DNA from: DATJUF01 sp035524095
GTDB lineage: Bacteria; Desulfobacterota; Binatia; Binatales; Binataceae
Assembly (NCBI GenBank): GCA_035524095.1
Contig: DATKPK010000046.1
Coordinates: 1-64,000 of the forward strand
DNA length: 64,000 nt
Direction: 5' to 3'
Position 1 is the first letter of the stretch; each line of letters begins with the position of its first letter. The notes below the pieces were generated by a model, which saw only the letters and a list, made by a program, of their open reading frames with translations, made no database searches and had not been told where the DNA came from. Of this stretch, positions 53,691 through 62,435 are shown in pieces. A program made the translations under genes and the position numbers.

Positions 53691-55111
53691 GTGACGGACG
53701 TCCGCTCGCAGCAATCGTCCTCGCCGCCGGCCTCGGCACACGGATGCGGTCGGCCAAAACCAAGGTCCTACATGAGATTGGCGGAGAGCCGATGGTTGCG
53801 AGAGCTTTGCGCGCCATTGCCGCGCTCGAACCGGACCTTATCATCACGGTAGTGGGCCATCAGGCGGAAGCAGTCGAAGAAGCTATTCGCCGTACAGTTC
53901 CGAATCGGCAATTACGTTTTGGCCTTCAGGCGGAGCAGCGAGGGACCGGAGATGCGGCACGGGTCGCGCTAGGCGAGCTTCCTGCGGGCTTCAACGGCGA
54001 TATCCTGATTGGCTATGGCGATACCCCTCGACTGAATCCTTCGACATTGGCAGCATTTCGTGACGCGCATCATGCGCAAGGCGGTGGCCTCGCGTTCATC
54101 AGCGTGGAGGTTCCGAATCCCGATGGCTACGGACGCGTGGTCAGAAATGGCGCAGGCGACGTCGAACGCATCGTCGAGCATCGCGACGCTTCGGCGGCAG
54201 AGCGGACCATTAACGAAATCAATACCGGAATCTACCTAGCCGACGCCACTCTGCTGCGCGAGGCGCTCGCCGCACTGAGTAATGACAACGCACAGCGCGA
54301 ATTCTATCTGACCGACATCGTTGGGATTGCCCGTGGGTGTGGCGCCCGCGTCACGGCATGGTGCGCGAACGATCCTACTCAGTTCGAAGGTATCAATAAC
54401 CGTGAGGAGCTAGCCCGCATGAATCAGGAATTGCGCACCCTGCGGATTCGCGCCTTGATGGAGGCCGGGGTAACTTTCGTTGATCCTGCGACCGCCTATG
54501 TCGCCGACACCGTGGTTATCGGACCGGACACCGTGGTCGGGCCTAACGTGCAGATTCTCGGCGACTCCAAGATCGGAAGCGGAGTGGTGATTGAGGGCAC
54601 GGCCTGGCTGCGGGACGTCGCGATCGGCGATCGTTGCCACTTGAAGATCTGCGTGCGCGCGGAGGAGTGCACGATCGGTGAAGACTCCGATGTCGGTCCG
54701 TTTGCGAATCTACGGAGCGGGACGGAACTCGCGGGGCATAACCGTATCGGCAATTTCGTCGAGACCAAGAAGGCGCGGATTGGCCGCGGAACCAAGGCCT
54801 CGCATCTGAGCTATCTCGGCGATGCAGTTATCGGCAGCGAGACGAATATCGGATGCGGCGTAATTACAGTGAATTACGACGGTTATGATAAGCACGTCAC
54901 GGCAATCGGTGACCGCTGCATGGTGGGGTGCGACACGCAACTCGTGGCGCCGGTGACGGTCGGTAATGACGTGTACGTCGCCTCAGGCACGACTATCCTA
55001 AAGGATGTCGAGGATGGAGCGCTGGCGCTGTCGCATCATCCGCAACGCGAAAAGCCAGGGTGGACGGCGGGATGGCATCGGCGGCACAAAGAGCGTCCGA
55101 AAAAGAATTAG
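53687..55111 (+). CDS. glmU: Bifunctional UDP-GlcNAc pyrophosphorylase / glucosamine-1-phosphate acetyltransferase
   Basis: A 474-residue enzyme making UDP-GlcNAc for peptidoglycan and lipopolysaccharide. N-terminal uridyltransferase: LAAGLGTRMRSAKTKVLHEIGG (about 10-31), YGDTPRL and NEINTGIY. C-terminal left-handed beta-helix acetyltransferase (about 250-440) with hexapeptide repeats and the active-site region NRIGNFVETKKARIG, LSYLGDA. Start overlaps the zinc-ribbon gene by ATGA. Confidence 0.96.
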   Translation: MSDGRPLAAIVLAAGLGTRMRSAKTKVLHEIGGEPMVARALRAIAALEPDLIITVVGHQAEAVEEAIRRTVPNRQLRFGLQAEQRGTGDAARVALGELPAGFNGDILIGYGDTPRLNPSTLAAFRDAHHAQGGGLAFISVEVPNPDGYGRVVRNGAGDVERIVEHRDASAAERTINEINTGIYLADATLLREALAALSNDNAQREFYLTDIVGIARGCGARVTAWCANDPTQFEGINNREELARMNQELRTLRIRALMEAGVTFVDPATAYVADTVVIGPDTVVGPNVQILGDSKIGSGVVIEGTAWLRDVAIGDRCHLKICVRAEECTIGEDSDVGPFANLRSGTELAGHNRIGNFVETKKARIGRGTKASHLSYLGDAVIGSETNIGCGVITVNYDGYDKHVTAIGDRCMVGCDTQLVAPVTVGNDVYVASGTTILKDVEDGALALSHHPQREKPGWTAGWHRRHKERPKKN

Positions 55112-55129
55112 GGCTCCAGCCTCTGACAG

Positions 55130-55528
55130 TCAGGCGGCCACAACGGAGGTGCAGAAGGCGCACCGCTTCGCTTCTATCGGGATGTCGCTAAGGCACTCCG
55201 GACATTTTTTCGTTGTGGGTGGGGGCGGAGAAGAAAACCGCGCCATCAGCCGAGTCACCGGCATGACCACAAAGAAATAGACTGCAGTTGCAACCAGCAG
55301 GAACGAGATCAGCTCATTGATAAAACTGCCGATCATGAACTTGCTGCCATTGATCGTAAAGAAGATTTTGCTGAAGTCCGGCTGTTTCACGATTGCAGCA
55401 ATCAAGGGGGTTAGCAAATCCTTCACGAAGGATGACACGACCGTTCCGAATGCAGCACCGACGACGATTCCGACTGCCATGTCGACGACGTTGCCACGCA
55501 ATAGAAAGGTTTTGAATCCTTGGAGCAT
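55130..55528 (-). CDS. mscL: Large-conductance mechanosensitive channel MscL
   Basis: A 132-residue channel: the signature GFKTFLLRGNVVDMAVGIVVGAAFGTVVSSFV (first helix), a periplasmic loop NGSKFMIGSFINELISFLLVA, second helix, then LMARFSSPPPP. After the second helix comes a ribbon CPECLSDIPIEAKRCAFC in place of the usual charged helix bundle. It opens under membrane tension during osmotic downshock. It converges with glmU. Confidence 0.96.
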   Translation of the reverse strand: MLQGFKTFLLRGNVVDMAVGIVVGAAFGTVVSSFVKDLLTPLIAAIVKQPDFSKIFFTINGSKFMIGSFINELISFLLVATAVYFFVVMPVTRLMARFSSPPPPTTKKCPECLSDIPIEAKRCAFCTSVVAA

Positions 55529-55625
55529 AGCCCGTACCTACCTTCTTTCAGGTTTCGCCAGCACTGAGGCTTCGAAGATTACGCCACGTCGGTCCGCGAT
55601 TGGAATGTAGCCTTATATCTAATCT

Positions 55626-56777
55626 CTACTCTGCGGCCAAGGACGCACTCAGAATTTCGTCGAGGCACTTCGCTCCAAAATAGCTATCGGCCAACTCCCG
55701 CGCAGCGCGGCTGTGCGCAGGATAGTTACTGTCGATTTCCGTCACTTTTGCCGCCGCTTCCTCAACGGTGGCGAAGCGCAGAAACCCATGCCCGATCGGC
55801 AGATGTTCGCCGAACCCGCAATCCTCGGCAAGCACCGGACGGCCGCTCGCCAGATACGCGACACTGCGGTCGCTGACCCAGCCGGTGTGCAGCTCCTTGA
55901 AGATCGGCTTGCAGCATAGGATCTCGGCCCGCGACATTTGCAAATAGTGCTGATAGGAGTCGGTCGTTCCTGCGACTGCGAACGGCTCAACGACCCGCCA
56001 TCCATTGCGCTGGAACAGTTCGCGATCATGCGCCACGTCATTCGCGCCGATATTCGCGGCTAGCTCGAAGGACCGGTGGGTCAATTGTGGCAGCGCGACG
56101 TTGCGGATATACGACTCACGCTTCGACAGGCTGAGCCGACGCCCGTCCATCTCAAGCTCTTCCCACGACCATTGAGTTATCGAAGTAAAGGGCGCTTCAG
56201 GGCCGGGGTCTGGCGTAAACGGCCACATAGGCAGATGCACGTATGGTCGGTAGGGCTTCCATTGCCGCCCAAAGCGCGGGACCTCGCAGTCGGCGTCCGC
56301 AATCTTGTTGCCGACACTTAGCAGCACCTGATGGTCCTGGATATCGAAGTTGAACTCCAATGCACAGACCTGCAAATGGCCCGGGTCGCCATCGATCAGA
56401 GCTCTTTGCTTGAACTGACTGAGCAACGGCTGGCGGATCGAGGTCGCGAAATTCCAAAGCACGTCCGCTTGATCTACCAAATCTGCGAGTCGCGCCGCGC
56501 TCATGCCGAAGACCTCGGCCGTCTCAAGCGCTTGATTATCCGGGTCCTCAACCGCGATCAGTGCGCAATCATCGGCTAGGCCATACATATCCATCAACGC
56601 GAAAAACCCGGCGACCCGTTGCGGATTATCCCGCACCTGTGCCGCTTTGATTACTTCCAGCCATACAATCTGATGGCCCAATGCGCGCAGCCCGAGCGGA
56701 TATTGAATGAAGCCGACGGCGAGCGGCGCGCCCTCGGGATAACTTGCGATCGCTTTGCAGCCCAGCGCAATCAGCAT
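55626..56777 (-). CDS. Glycosyltransferase-like (GT-B type) protein
   Basis: A 383-residue protein with GT-B-like halves. N-terminal half: IQYPLGLRALGHQIVWLEVIKA. C-terminal nucleotide-binding-like part: TGWVSDRSVAYLASGRPVLAEDCGFGEHLPIGHGFLRFATVEEA, where the pattern S-x-R-x-x-x-x-L-A-x-G-x-P-V resembles GT1/GT4-type proteins. No clear catalytic His in the N-terminal part. It may move a sugar to a lipid or protein, but this is family-level only. Facing the CsoR-like gene, about 170 bases away. Confidence 0.7.
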   Translation of the reverse strand: MLIALGCKAIASYPEGAPLAVGFIQYPLGLRALGHQIVWLEVIKAAQVRDNPQRVAGFFALMDMYGLADDCALIAVEDPDNQALETAEVFGMSAARLADLVDQADVLWNFATSIRQPLLSQFKQRALIDGDPGHLQVCALEFNFDIQDHQVLLSVGNKIADADCEVPRFGRQWKPYRPYVHLPMWPFTPDPGPEAPFTSITQWSWEELEMDGRRLSLSKRESYIRNVALPQLTHRSFELAANIGANDVAHDRELFQRNGWRVVEPFAVAGTTDSYQHYLQMSRAEILCCKPIFKELHTGWVSDRSVAYLASGRPVLAEDCGFGEHLPIGHGFLRFATVEEAAAKVTEIDSNYPAHSRAARELADSYFGAKCLDEILSASLAAE

Positions 56778-56921
56778 CAGCGCCCTCCAATTGGCCTGTC
56801 ATTATAGTACGGTTCGCAGGGCCGGTCGCGAGTGTGCTTCGGTGACGCCCGCGCCGATCGCGAACACGGGGACTGTGAAGTTCAGTTGGGGAAATTTCGG
56901 CGATAAGCGTCCTTACAAAAA

Positions 56922-56939
56922 CCTATCCAGAGGGATAGG
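56922..56939. promoter_or_regulatory. Dyad operator candidate overlapping the CsoR/RcnR ribosome binding region
   Basis: CCTATCC and GGATAGG are a perfect 7-base inverted repeat around AGAG. The element lies 9-26 bases before the ATG at 56948 and covers the probable Shine-Dalgarno. CsoR/RcnR-family repressors bind short G/C-tract dyads near their own start, so autoregulation is likely. Confidence 0.6.
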
Positions 56940-56947
56940 ATTGAATT

Positions 56948-57214
56948 ATGGCTCATGGATCTCATTCGGAAATCGTAAACCGGCTCAAACGCGCTGATGG
57001 TCACCTTCACACGATAATCGCCATGATCGAAGACCGCCGTCGATGCCTCGAAGTGACTCAGCAGCTTCACGCGATTGAAAAAGCTATCGCCAAGGCGAAG
57101 CAAATCTATATTCACGATCATATAGATAATTGCCTTGAGGAAGCTGTAGGGCCTGGTGCCCAAGCGCCCCGCAACGCATTGGCGGAGTTCAAGGAAATCG
57201 CGAAGTATCTGTAG
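56948..57214 (+). CDS. CsoR/RcnR-type metal-sensing repressor
   Basis: An 88-residue all-helical repressor of the DUF156 family. It reads MAHGSH at the N terminus, then NRLKRADGHLHTIIAMIEDRRRCLEVTQQLHAIEKAIAKAKQIYIHDHIDNCL. Key residues: His3, Cys33 and His in the 56-62 segment (IHDHIDNC). RcnR uses an N-terminal His, Cys35, His60 and His64 for Ni/Co; the pattern here suggests Ni/Co or another transition metal. Its gene is followed 17 bases later by an RcnA-like exporter, so the pair is probably a metal-efflux operon. Confidence 0.9.
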   Translation: MAHGSHSEIVNRLKRADGHLHTIIAMIEDRRRCLEVTQQLHAIEKAIAKAKQIYIHDHIDNCLEEAVGPGAQAPRNALAEFKEIAKYL

Positions 57215-57230
57215 GGAGTTGGCGAGCACA

Positions 57231-58145
57231 ATGACCTACGCGCCCCGGGCGGTTCTAATCGGCGCGGTTGCCGCCGTCGGTGTGCTGCATACTGTCGTGC
57301 CCGATCACTGGATGCCGATTGCACTAATCGCTCGCCAGCACAGATGGTCCCACCGGGAGACCGCCCTCGCCGCGTTGCAGGCAGGTTGCGGCCACGTGGT
57401 CTCGACACTAGCGATCGCGATTGCAGTTTGGCTGGCCGGAGCGGCGTTCGCCGCCCGTTTTGGGAGCCTTGTCGATCGCGCGGCCAGTCTCGCTCTGATC
57501 GCTTTAGGCGGATGGATTGCAATCAGCGCGATCCGTGAGCTGCGCAGTGGCGAAGCTGACCCGATAAATCATGCGTCCAGTCATCGCACGCTCGCACATT
57601 TTCATTCCTCCGCCAAAGTCGGCGATGCAGGGACAACTTATCAAGTGAACTATGCTGACAAGTCAGGGTTTGGCGATTCGTCTAAACATAGCCGCCACTA
57701 CATGCCTCTCGGCGGCGGACTCGCGGTCGCAGCCAGCCACGAGCATCTCCATCGGCATGGCTACGGCGCTGAGCACGCGCATTGGCATGACCACGATTTC
57801 GGAACGTTGCATGTGCTGGTCGACGCGCTTGGCATTGTGCCGCTGCATGATCATCGCCATCCGACACCGGCGCGAACCGCGATCCTGCTGGTGCTCGGCT
57901 CGTCCCCGATGGTCGAAGGCATCCCTGCATTTTTTGCCGCCGCCAAATTCGGGCTTGGTCTCATTGTGGCTATGGCTATGGTCTTTGGCCTCTGCACGAT
58001 CACCACTTACATCCTGTTATGCATCTCTTCGACCGCAGGGCTGCAACGCGTGAGGCTGGGCGCGATCGAACGATATGGCGAAGTTCTAAGCGGCGCCTTT
58101 ATCGTTCTCATCGGACTGATTTTTCTGATTTTTCCAGTGCTGTAA
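57231..58145 (+). CDS. RcnA/NiCoT-like nickel/cobalt export protein with His-rich loop
   Basis: From ATG 57231 it has 304 residues; the frame is open 25 codons upstream but overlaps the repressor gene. It has about six membrane helices: an N-terminal block (LHTVVPDHWMPIALIARQHRWSHRE, with H-x4-D-H), a long hydrophilic loop rich in His (HEHLHRHGYGAEHAHWHDHDFG, HDHRHP), then SSPMVEGIPAFFAA and two further helices. This pattern fits RcnA/NiCoT-type or related inner-membrane exporters. Metal identity is inferred from the RcnR-like neighbour only. Confidence 0.82.
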   Translation: MTYAPRAVLIGAVAAVGVLHTVVPDHWMPIALIARQHRWSHRETALAALQAGCGHVVSTLAIAIAVWLAGAAFAARFGSLVDRAASLALIALGGWIAISAIRELRSGEADPINHASSHRTLAHFHSSAKVGDAGTTYQVNYADKSGFGDSSKHSRHYMPLGGGLAVAASHEHLHRHGYGAEHAHWHDHDFGTLHVLVDALGIVPLHDHRHPTPARTAILLVLGSSPMVEGIPAFFAAAKFGLGLIVAMAMVFGLCTITTYILLCISSTAGLQRVRLGAIERYGEVLSGAFIVLIGLIFLIFPVL

Positions 58146-58166
58146 CCGCGGCCGAAAGCTACCGCA

Positions 58167-59126
58167 CTAGCTGCTCAAGTCTTTGAGAAAATCCAGAATG
58201 GCGGCGTTTACGTCGGCGGGCTTTTCCTGCTGAGTCCAGTGGCCTGAACCTTTCACCAGGACCTTCTGCAGGTCAGGTACGAACGTCTCCATCCCGTCCG
58301 CGAGTTGCGGGCGCAGGACCGGATCGAGCTCTGCTGTGATCATCAGCGCCGGTTGCTTGACCCTATATTCGAGGCCGGCGCTCTCCTCCCAGCTTCGATC
58401 CAGATTCCGGTACCAGTTGAGGCCGCCTCGAAACCCCGTCCTGCTGAAGGCTTTGACGAATACGTCGAAGTCGGCGTCGGTCATGAATGACCCGTGTGGC
58501 TGATCCGGCAGTCGATCAAGGATTCCACCGCCAGCAGGTCCCCATACGCCTGGCGGGTCATCCGCTGGAATTGCGCCGATTAGATCGCTGGCACCCTGAT
58601 AAAAGCCACGCAGCGAGCGCGAAACGTCTCGCTCCAATTCGGCCTCAGCGACGCCCGGCTGCTGAAAATAGAGCATGTAATGGAACTTGCCTTGGGCGAT
58701 CATTTCAAGCATCAACGTCGGCTTGATCGGTGCGCGCGGGAAGAACGGCGTATTGACCCCGATTACGCGGGAGAATCGCTGCGGCGCCATCATCGCAGCG
58801 TTCCAGGCAACGGCGCCGCCCCAGTCGTGGCCGACGATCACGGCCTTAGCGATGCCAAGGGCGTCGAGCATCCCCACCAAGTCGCCGACCAATAGCTTTT
58901 GCGTGTAGGCCTCGATGGGCGGGGGCGCATCGGTCTCGCCATAGCCACGTTGATCCGGGGCGATCGCACGAAATCCCGCAGCTGCGAGCGCGTTCAACTG
59001 GTGGCGCCAAGAATACCAAAGCTCCGGAAAGCCGTGGCAAAACACTATCGGGTAACCGGAGCCTGCCTCAGCGACGTGCATGCGGATACCGTTGCTCTGG
59101 ACGAACTGATGCTTGAATTCGATCAT
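58167..59126 (-). CDS. Epoxide-hydrolase-like alpha/beta hydrolase
   Basis: From ATG 59126 it has 319 residues; an ATG nine bases upstream is also in frame. The soluble epoxide-hydrolase blocks are FCHGFPELWYSWRHQLNAL, DQRGYGETDAP, VGHDWGGAVAWNAA (nucleophile Asp) and GVNTPFFPRAP, with a cap domain between. The catalytic His lies in GSGHWTQQEKP. It opens epoxides to diols or acts on related esters. Convergent with the RcnA-like gene. Confidence 0.9.
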   Translation of the reverse strand: MIEFKHQFVQSNGIRMHVAEAGSGYPIVFCHGFPELWYSWRHQLNALAAAGFRAIAPDQRGYGETDAPPPIEAYTQKLLVGDLVGMLDALGIAKAVIVGHDWGGAVAWNAAMMAPQRFSRVIGVNTPFFPRAPIKPTLMLEMIAQGKFHYMLYFQQPGVAEAELERDVSRSLRGFYQGASDLIGAIPADDPPGVWGPAGGGILDRLPDQPHGSFMTDADFDVFVKAFSRTGFRGGLNWYRNLDRSWEESAGLEYRVKQPALMITAELDPVLRPQLADGMETFVPDLQKVLVKGSGHWTQQEKPADVNAAILDFLKDLSS

Positions 59127-59165
59127 CGTTCTCACCTTCCTGCTGAAGCCTTAACTCTTCTTGGA

Positions 59166-59195
59166 TTGACAGGCTTGTGCAAGTCGCCTTATGGT
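59166..59195 (+). promoter_or_regulatory. Sigma-70-like promoter candidate for the ferritin-like gene
   Basis: A perfect TTGACA (59166-59171) and a weaker TATGGT (59190-59195) with an 18-base spacer lie about 100 bases before the ATG at 59295. A strong Shine-Dalgarno AAGGAGG ends nine bases before that ATG. Promoter use is inferred. Confidence 0.5.
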
Positions 59196-59294
59196 CTGGG
59201 GCTGAGGCCCTGTCAGCCCGAAAATCGCCAAAGTAAGCGGAACTGGTCGGCAACTGCGGATTAGCCGTCAAAGAGAATAAGGAGGACAACCCCA

Positions 59295-59927
59295 ATGGGT
59301 AAGGATTTCGAGTTTCGTCAGCTCTTGCGCGCCTATCGCGCCGGTCTTATAACTGAAGAGACCTTCGAGGCCGAGATGGCTACGCTCGACAACAGCAACG
59401 GCCATGCGGGTCAACCAAAGGGTTTCCAAGCGTTCGGCAAAACCTACCGCAGCGAACGTGAGGCGATCATCAGCTTTCTCGATAAGGTTCAGGCCGCCGA
59501 GTCTAACGCGGGTGTCGCGTTTGGGGATTGGGCTAAGGTCTGCACGACCGATTGCATACGCAGCGGAATCAAGATGATCGCTGAGCGTGAGAGCTACCAT
59601 GGCCGCGTCTTTAATCAGCGCATCCGTGAATTGGGTGCCGAGCCGCGCGCGACAGTTAGCGAGGACAGCAAGAAGTTTGCGGCATGCGCCGCTGATCCCG
59701 GAATGAGCGATTGCGACAAGCTGCTCACGGTTGCTTCCGCAATCTCGAACCCCGAGGCAGTCATCCAACCGATTATCGATTTCGCCAACCTGATTACCGA
59801 GGATCAGGAGACCAAAGAAGCCTTGCGGCTCTTCGCGGAAGACGAATTGTCGTCCACTCGGTGGCTGGTCTATGCCTGCAATGCGCTCAACGCACCGGCC
59901 GAACCGGCCAGCGCCTCCCAGCCGTAA
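59295..59927 (+). CDS. Ferritin-like four-helix protein, copy B
   Basis: A 210-residue paralogue of the product at 35597-36247. Shared blocks: DFEFRQLLRAYRAGLI, FQAFGKTYRSER, SFLDKVQAAES, AERESYHGR (97-104), EDQETKEALRLFAEDELSS. The acidic and His positions fit a helical metal site, but neither copy has a verified E-x-x-H pair on all helices. It is preceded by an AAGGAGG ribosome site and a TTGACA box and ends before a strong terminator, so it is a one-gene unit. Function not known; ferritin-like is a pattern judgement. Confidence 0.58.
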   Translation: MGKDFEFRQLLRAYRAGLITEETFEAEMATLDNSNGHAGQPKGFQAFGKTYRSEREAIISFLDKVQAAESNAGVAFGDWAKVCTTDCIRSGIKMIAERESYHGRVFNQRIRELGAEPRATVSEDSKKFAACAADPGMSDCDKLLTVASAISNPEAVIQPIIDFANLITEDQETKEALRLFAEDELSSTRWLVYACNALNAPAEPASASQP

Positions 59928-59950
59928 CGTCAGACAGCCGCAGTTAAAAT

Positions 59951-59987
59951 GAAAAGACCGGACGGTACGATTGCCGCCGGTCTTTTC
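59951..59987 (+). terminator. Rho-independent-like terminator
   Basis: A perfect 11-base stem (GAAAAGACCGG / CCGGTCTTTTC) with further inner CGG/CCG pairs; the 3' arm ends in TCTTTTC and the surrounding A and T runs on both sides allow use from either strand. It follows the ferritin-like copy B (stop 59927) and faces the minus gene ending at 60039. Confidence 0.85.
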
Positions 59988-60038
59988 GTATCTCTCGAAC
60001 GCGCCAGATAATGAGTCTGGCGCGATGCTCCAGCAACC

Positions 60039-60617
60039 CTACATGCCTTGCCCGCCGCCGGTATCTTTTGCCAGAGGGACCATCTGCGCGATTTCACACT
60101 GCACCATTGCGCGCAGCTTGTTGTCGATTTGGAAGAACCGCGTAACGTCCACTTCCGAGACTGCCGCCCTAAACTTCGGGATATAGGCTTTCTGAATGTT
60201 AAGTCTGGCCTGGGCGATTAACATCACCTCGTCAAGTTTGCGCTTGGCGTCGGCATCAGTCAGAGAGTCGTAATGCTTCGCGAAGTCTTTGATCTCGCGG
60301 ATGTGCCGGTCCTCGATTTTGTCCATCGCGGCTTCGTACTGATCGTATAAGGGCCAAAAGGCTTTCGCCTCATTGGCGCTGAACTTCATATTGTCACTGA
60401 CGATCGCCTTACGCTCGGCTCGCGCGGCTGCGAGATCGATCTGCTTTTCCGATTGCGGTGCCGGTGCCGCAGCGGCCGAGGCCTCAGGCGCAGGGGCCGC
60501 GGCCGACGCTGCGGGAGCCGCTGCTGGTGCTTGGGCAGCACAGGGACGCATTGCTCCTGCCACACAAATCAATGCAAACGCCGCGACCGGCGGCGCAATT
60601 AGCTTTCCAAAACGCAT
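60039..60617 (-). CDS. Secreted helical protein (periplasmic)
   Basis: A 192-residue product: signal peptide (VAAFALICVAGAM...) with an Ala/Pro-rich linker (APAAAPAASAAAPAPEAS...) and a helical domain with KFSANEAKAFWPLYDQYEAAMDKIEDRHIREIKDFAKHYDSL and AQARLNIQKAYIPKFRAAV. The layout resembles CpxP/Spy-like or LTXXQ-type periplasmic helical proteins without their exact motifs. Possible role in envelope stress. Family unassigned. Confidence 0.7.
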   Translation of the reverse strand: MRFGKLIAPPVAAFALICVAGAMRPCAAQAPAAAPAASAAAPAPEASAAAAPAPQSEKQIDLAAARAERKAIVSDNMKFSANEAKAFWPLYDQYEAAMDKIEDRHIREIKDFAKHYDSLTDADAKRKLDEVMLIAQARLNIQKAYIPKFRAAVSEVDVTRFFQIDNKLRAMVQCEIAQMVPLAKDTGGGQGM

Positions 60618-60851
60618 GCTTAGGAATCTCCTGCCCTTTTGAATTATGCTAACGCTCGCGCGCGATGCTGCTCTATTGGCGATCCCGAGTCAAGCCGGAT
60701 GAAACCATTAGCGGTCAATCAAACTGCATCTCTCCTATCGGGACTTCTTTTCCTTGAAGAGTGGAGGCGAGGACATCGCTAAGTAAGCCTGCGTTGACGA
60801 TTGTCCTGAGCGATTCTCGACCGAAATGCTAGAAAAGTCTTGTTTCCGGCC

Positions 60852-61232
60852 TTAGTGGCGACGACGACGCCCTGCGCGGTTCAGCGGTTGGACCCGTTGA
60901 GGGCCCGACGCCGGTTCCGCCATCTTTCTGATGTCGAGGAAGATTTGAATCGACGCGACCATTCCGGCTGCAAGAACAAGAATCCAAATGCGCCGGAAGG
61001 TTTTCATGACATCAGGAGAGGTGATATTCGCCCAGGCAAAATAGTGATCCGACACCCGATACGCGAGTTGCATCAGCAAAAGTACGATGATCACTTGGAG
61101 GATCGATAAGAGAATACCCGGCTTGCTTTTCGTCCGCCGCAAATAGAGCCGCACCGTCAACAGCCATGAAAGCCATATCAAAGTGAGACCGACGCCAATC
61201 GCCACCGCGGCCAGATACAGGTTCATTGACAT
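60852..61232 (-). CDS. Small three-helix membrane protein
   Basis: A 126-residue protein with membrane helices at about residues 8-27, 40-60 and 80-100 and a basic C-terminal end (RVQPLNRAGRRRRH). I do not recognise it. It has no operon partner, since the hairpin at 61272-61299 lies just before its start. Confidence 0.6.
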   Translation of the reverse strand: MSMNLYLAAVAIGVGLTLIWLSWLLTVRLYLRRTKSKPGILLSILQVIIVLLLMQLAYRVSDHYFAWANITSPDVMKTFRRIWILVLAAGMVASIQIFLDIRKMAEPASGPQRVQPLNRAGRRRRH

Positions 61233-61271
61233 CTGCCGCGCTGGTCGGCGACCTTATGAGTTATGAGAGGA

Positions 61272-61299
61272 GGGACTCCTCCTCCTACGAAGGAGTCCC
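61272..61299. repeat. Perfect 9-bp inverted repeat (hairpin)
   Basis: GGGACTCCT and AGGAGTCCC are separated by ten bases. It lies 15 bases beyond the LLM oxidoreductase stop (61314), so it may end its transcript, although no T-run follows on the minus strand. Confidence 0.55.
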
Positions 61300-61313
61300 G
61301 TGACACGTGCAGA

Positions 61314-62435
61314 TTAGGCCGCAGCCGAGGAGCCGGTCAGCGACAGCTCTTCCGACTCACCCAGCGGCGAGCCATTCCATTTTTTGACTTCGGGCAGGAC
61401 GTTTTTGGCGAAGCATTTCAGATTTCGTTCCGCTTCGTCCCACGGCATGCCTGCATAGCTGAAGTTGAGCATGAAGCCATTCGCGTCGATCGTGTCGCGT
61501 ATGAATGCCAACTTCGCCAGTACTTCATCCGGCGTGCCCCACGGCATCAGCTTGGCAAAATCCACCGCGGCACCATCCAACCCGTGCTTCGAAATATATT
61601 TGCCGACGTGGCTATAGAACTCGTAACCCTTATGTGACCCGAACTGCTTCGAGGTCATCTCATAGTGTCTCATCGCCGTGTGGTAATAGGCGGTGATCCA
61701 CTTCATCGCCATCTCTTCGGCGCGATCGCGGTTCTCGTCGACAAAGCAGAATCCACCTGATAGCGGCTTGGGCGGCGGCGCAGCGCCATTAACCTCGCGC
61801 CACACTTTGTGATACACTTCGAAGTCCTGCTTGACGACATCCCAAGGCTTTTGCGGAATAACTAAAAGACCGACGCCAAGCTTGGCCATGATCGGCATCG
61901 ATTCCGGGGAGACCGCCGCTGCGTAGGTGCGGCCTTTGAAGGAACGTCCGGGGAACGGACGAATTTCACGACGTGGCTGTTTCGTATAATTACCGCCTTC
62001 CATCACGCCGGTTTCGAGCGCGTTGAGAATCAGTTCGGCATACTCGACGAACAGGTTGCGCCCTTCGTTTTGATCCAGCCGGAACCCTTCGTATTCGATC
62101 CGCGCGAGTCCGCGTCCCAAGCCGAGAATGAAGCGCCCATTCGACAGATGGTCCAGCGCCGAGATCTGCTCTGCTACCCGAATTGGATCGTGCCACGGCA
62201 GAACAACGACCATAGAGCCGAGCTTCACGTGCTTGGTTTTACCGGCCATGTAGGCGAGGAACTGCAAGACGTCCGGGCACATCGTGTAGTCGTCGAAGTG
62301 ATGCTCGACTGACCACACCGAGTCGAAACCCAGTGGCTCGGCCATTTCACACAGTCTGACTTCCTCGCGATAGATCTCGGTGTCAGAAAGACGGTTGCCG
62401 GGATTCTGAAACGCTACGCCATAACCTACGTGCAT
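61314..62435 (-). CDS. LLM-class flavin-dependent oxidoreductase (luciferase-like)
   Basis: A 373-residue F420/FMN-linked luciferase-family enzyme. It starts MHVGYGVAFQNPG, continues LGFDSVWSVEHHFDDYTMCPD, and has HVKLGSMVVVLPWHDPIRVAEQISALDHLSNGRFILGLGRG and a C-terminal TIDANGFMLNFSYAG. These are standard LLM blocks. Members reduce or monooxygenate varied substrates. It is the only intact gene next to the CoA transferase. The specific role is unknown. Confidence 0.9.
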   Translation of the reverse strand: MHVGYGVAFQNPGNRLSDTEIYREEVRLCEMAEPLGFDSVWSVEHHFDDYTMCPDVLQFLAYMAGKTKHVKLGSMVVVLPWHDPIRVAEQISALDHLSNGRFILGLGRGLARIEYEGFRLDQNEGRNLFVEYAELILNALETGVMEGGNYTKQPRREIRPFPGRSFKGRTYAAAVSPESMPIMAKLGVGLLVIPQKPWDVVKQDFEVYHKVWREVNGAAPPPKPLSGGFCFVDENRDRAEEMAMKWITAYYHTAMRHYEMTSKQFGSHKGYEFYSHVGKYISKHGLDGAAVDFAKLMPWGTPDEVLAKLAFIRDTIDANGFMLNFSYAGMPWDEAERNLKCFAKNVLPEVKKWNGSPLGESEELSLTGSSAAA

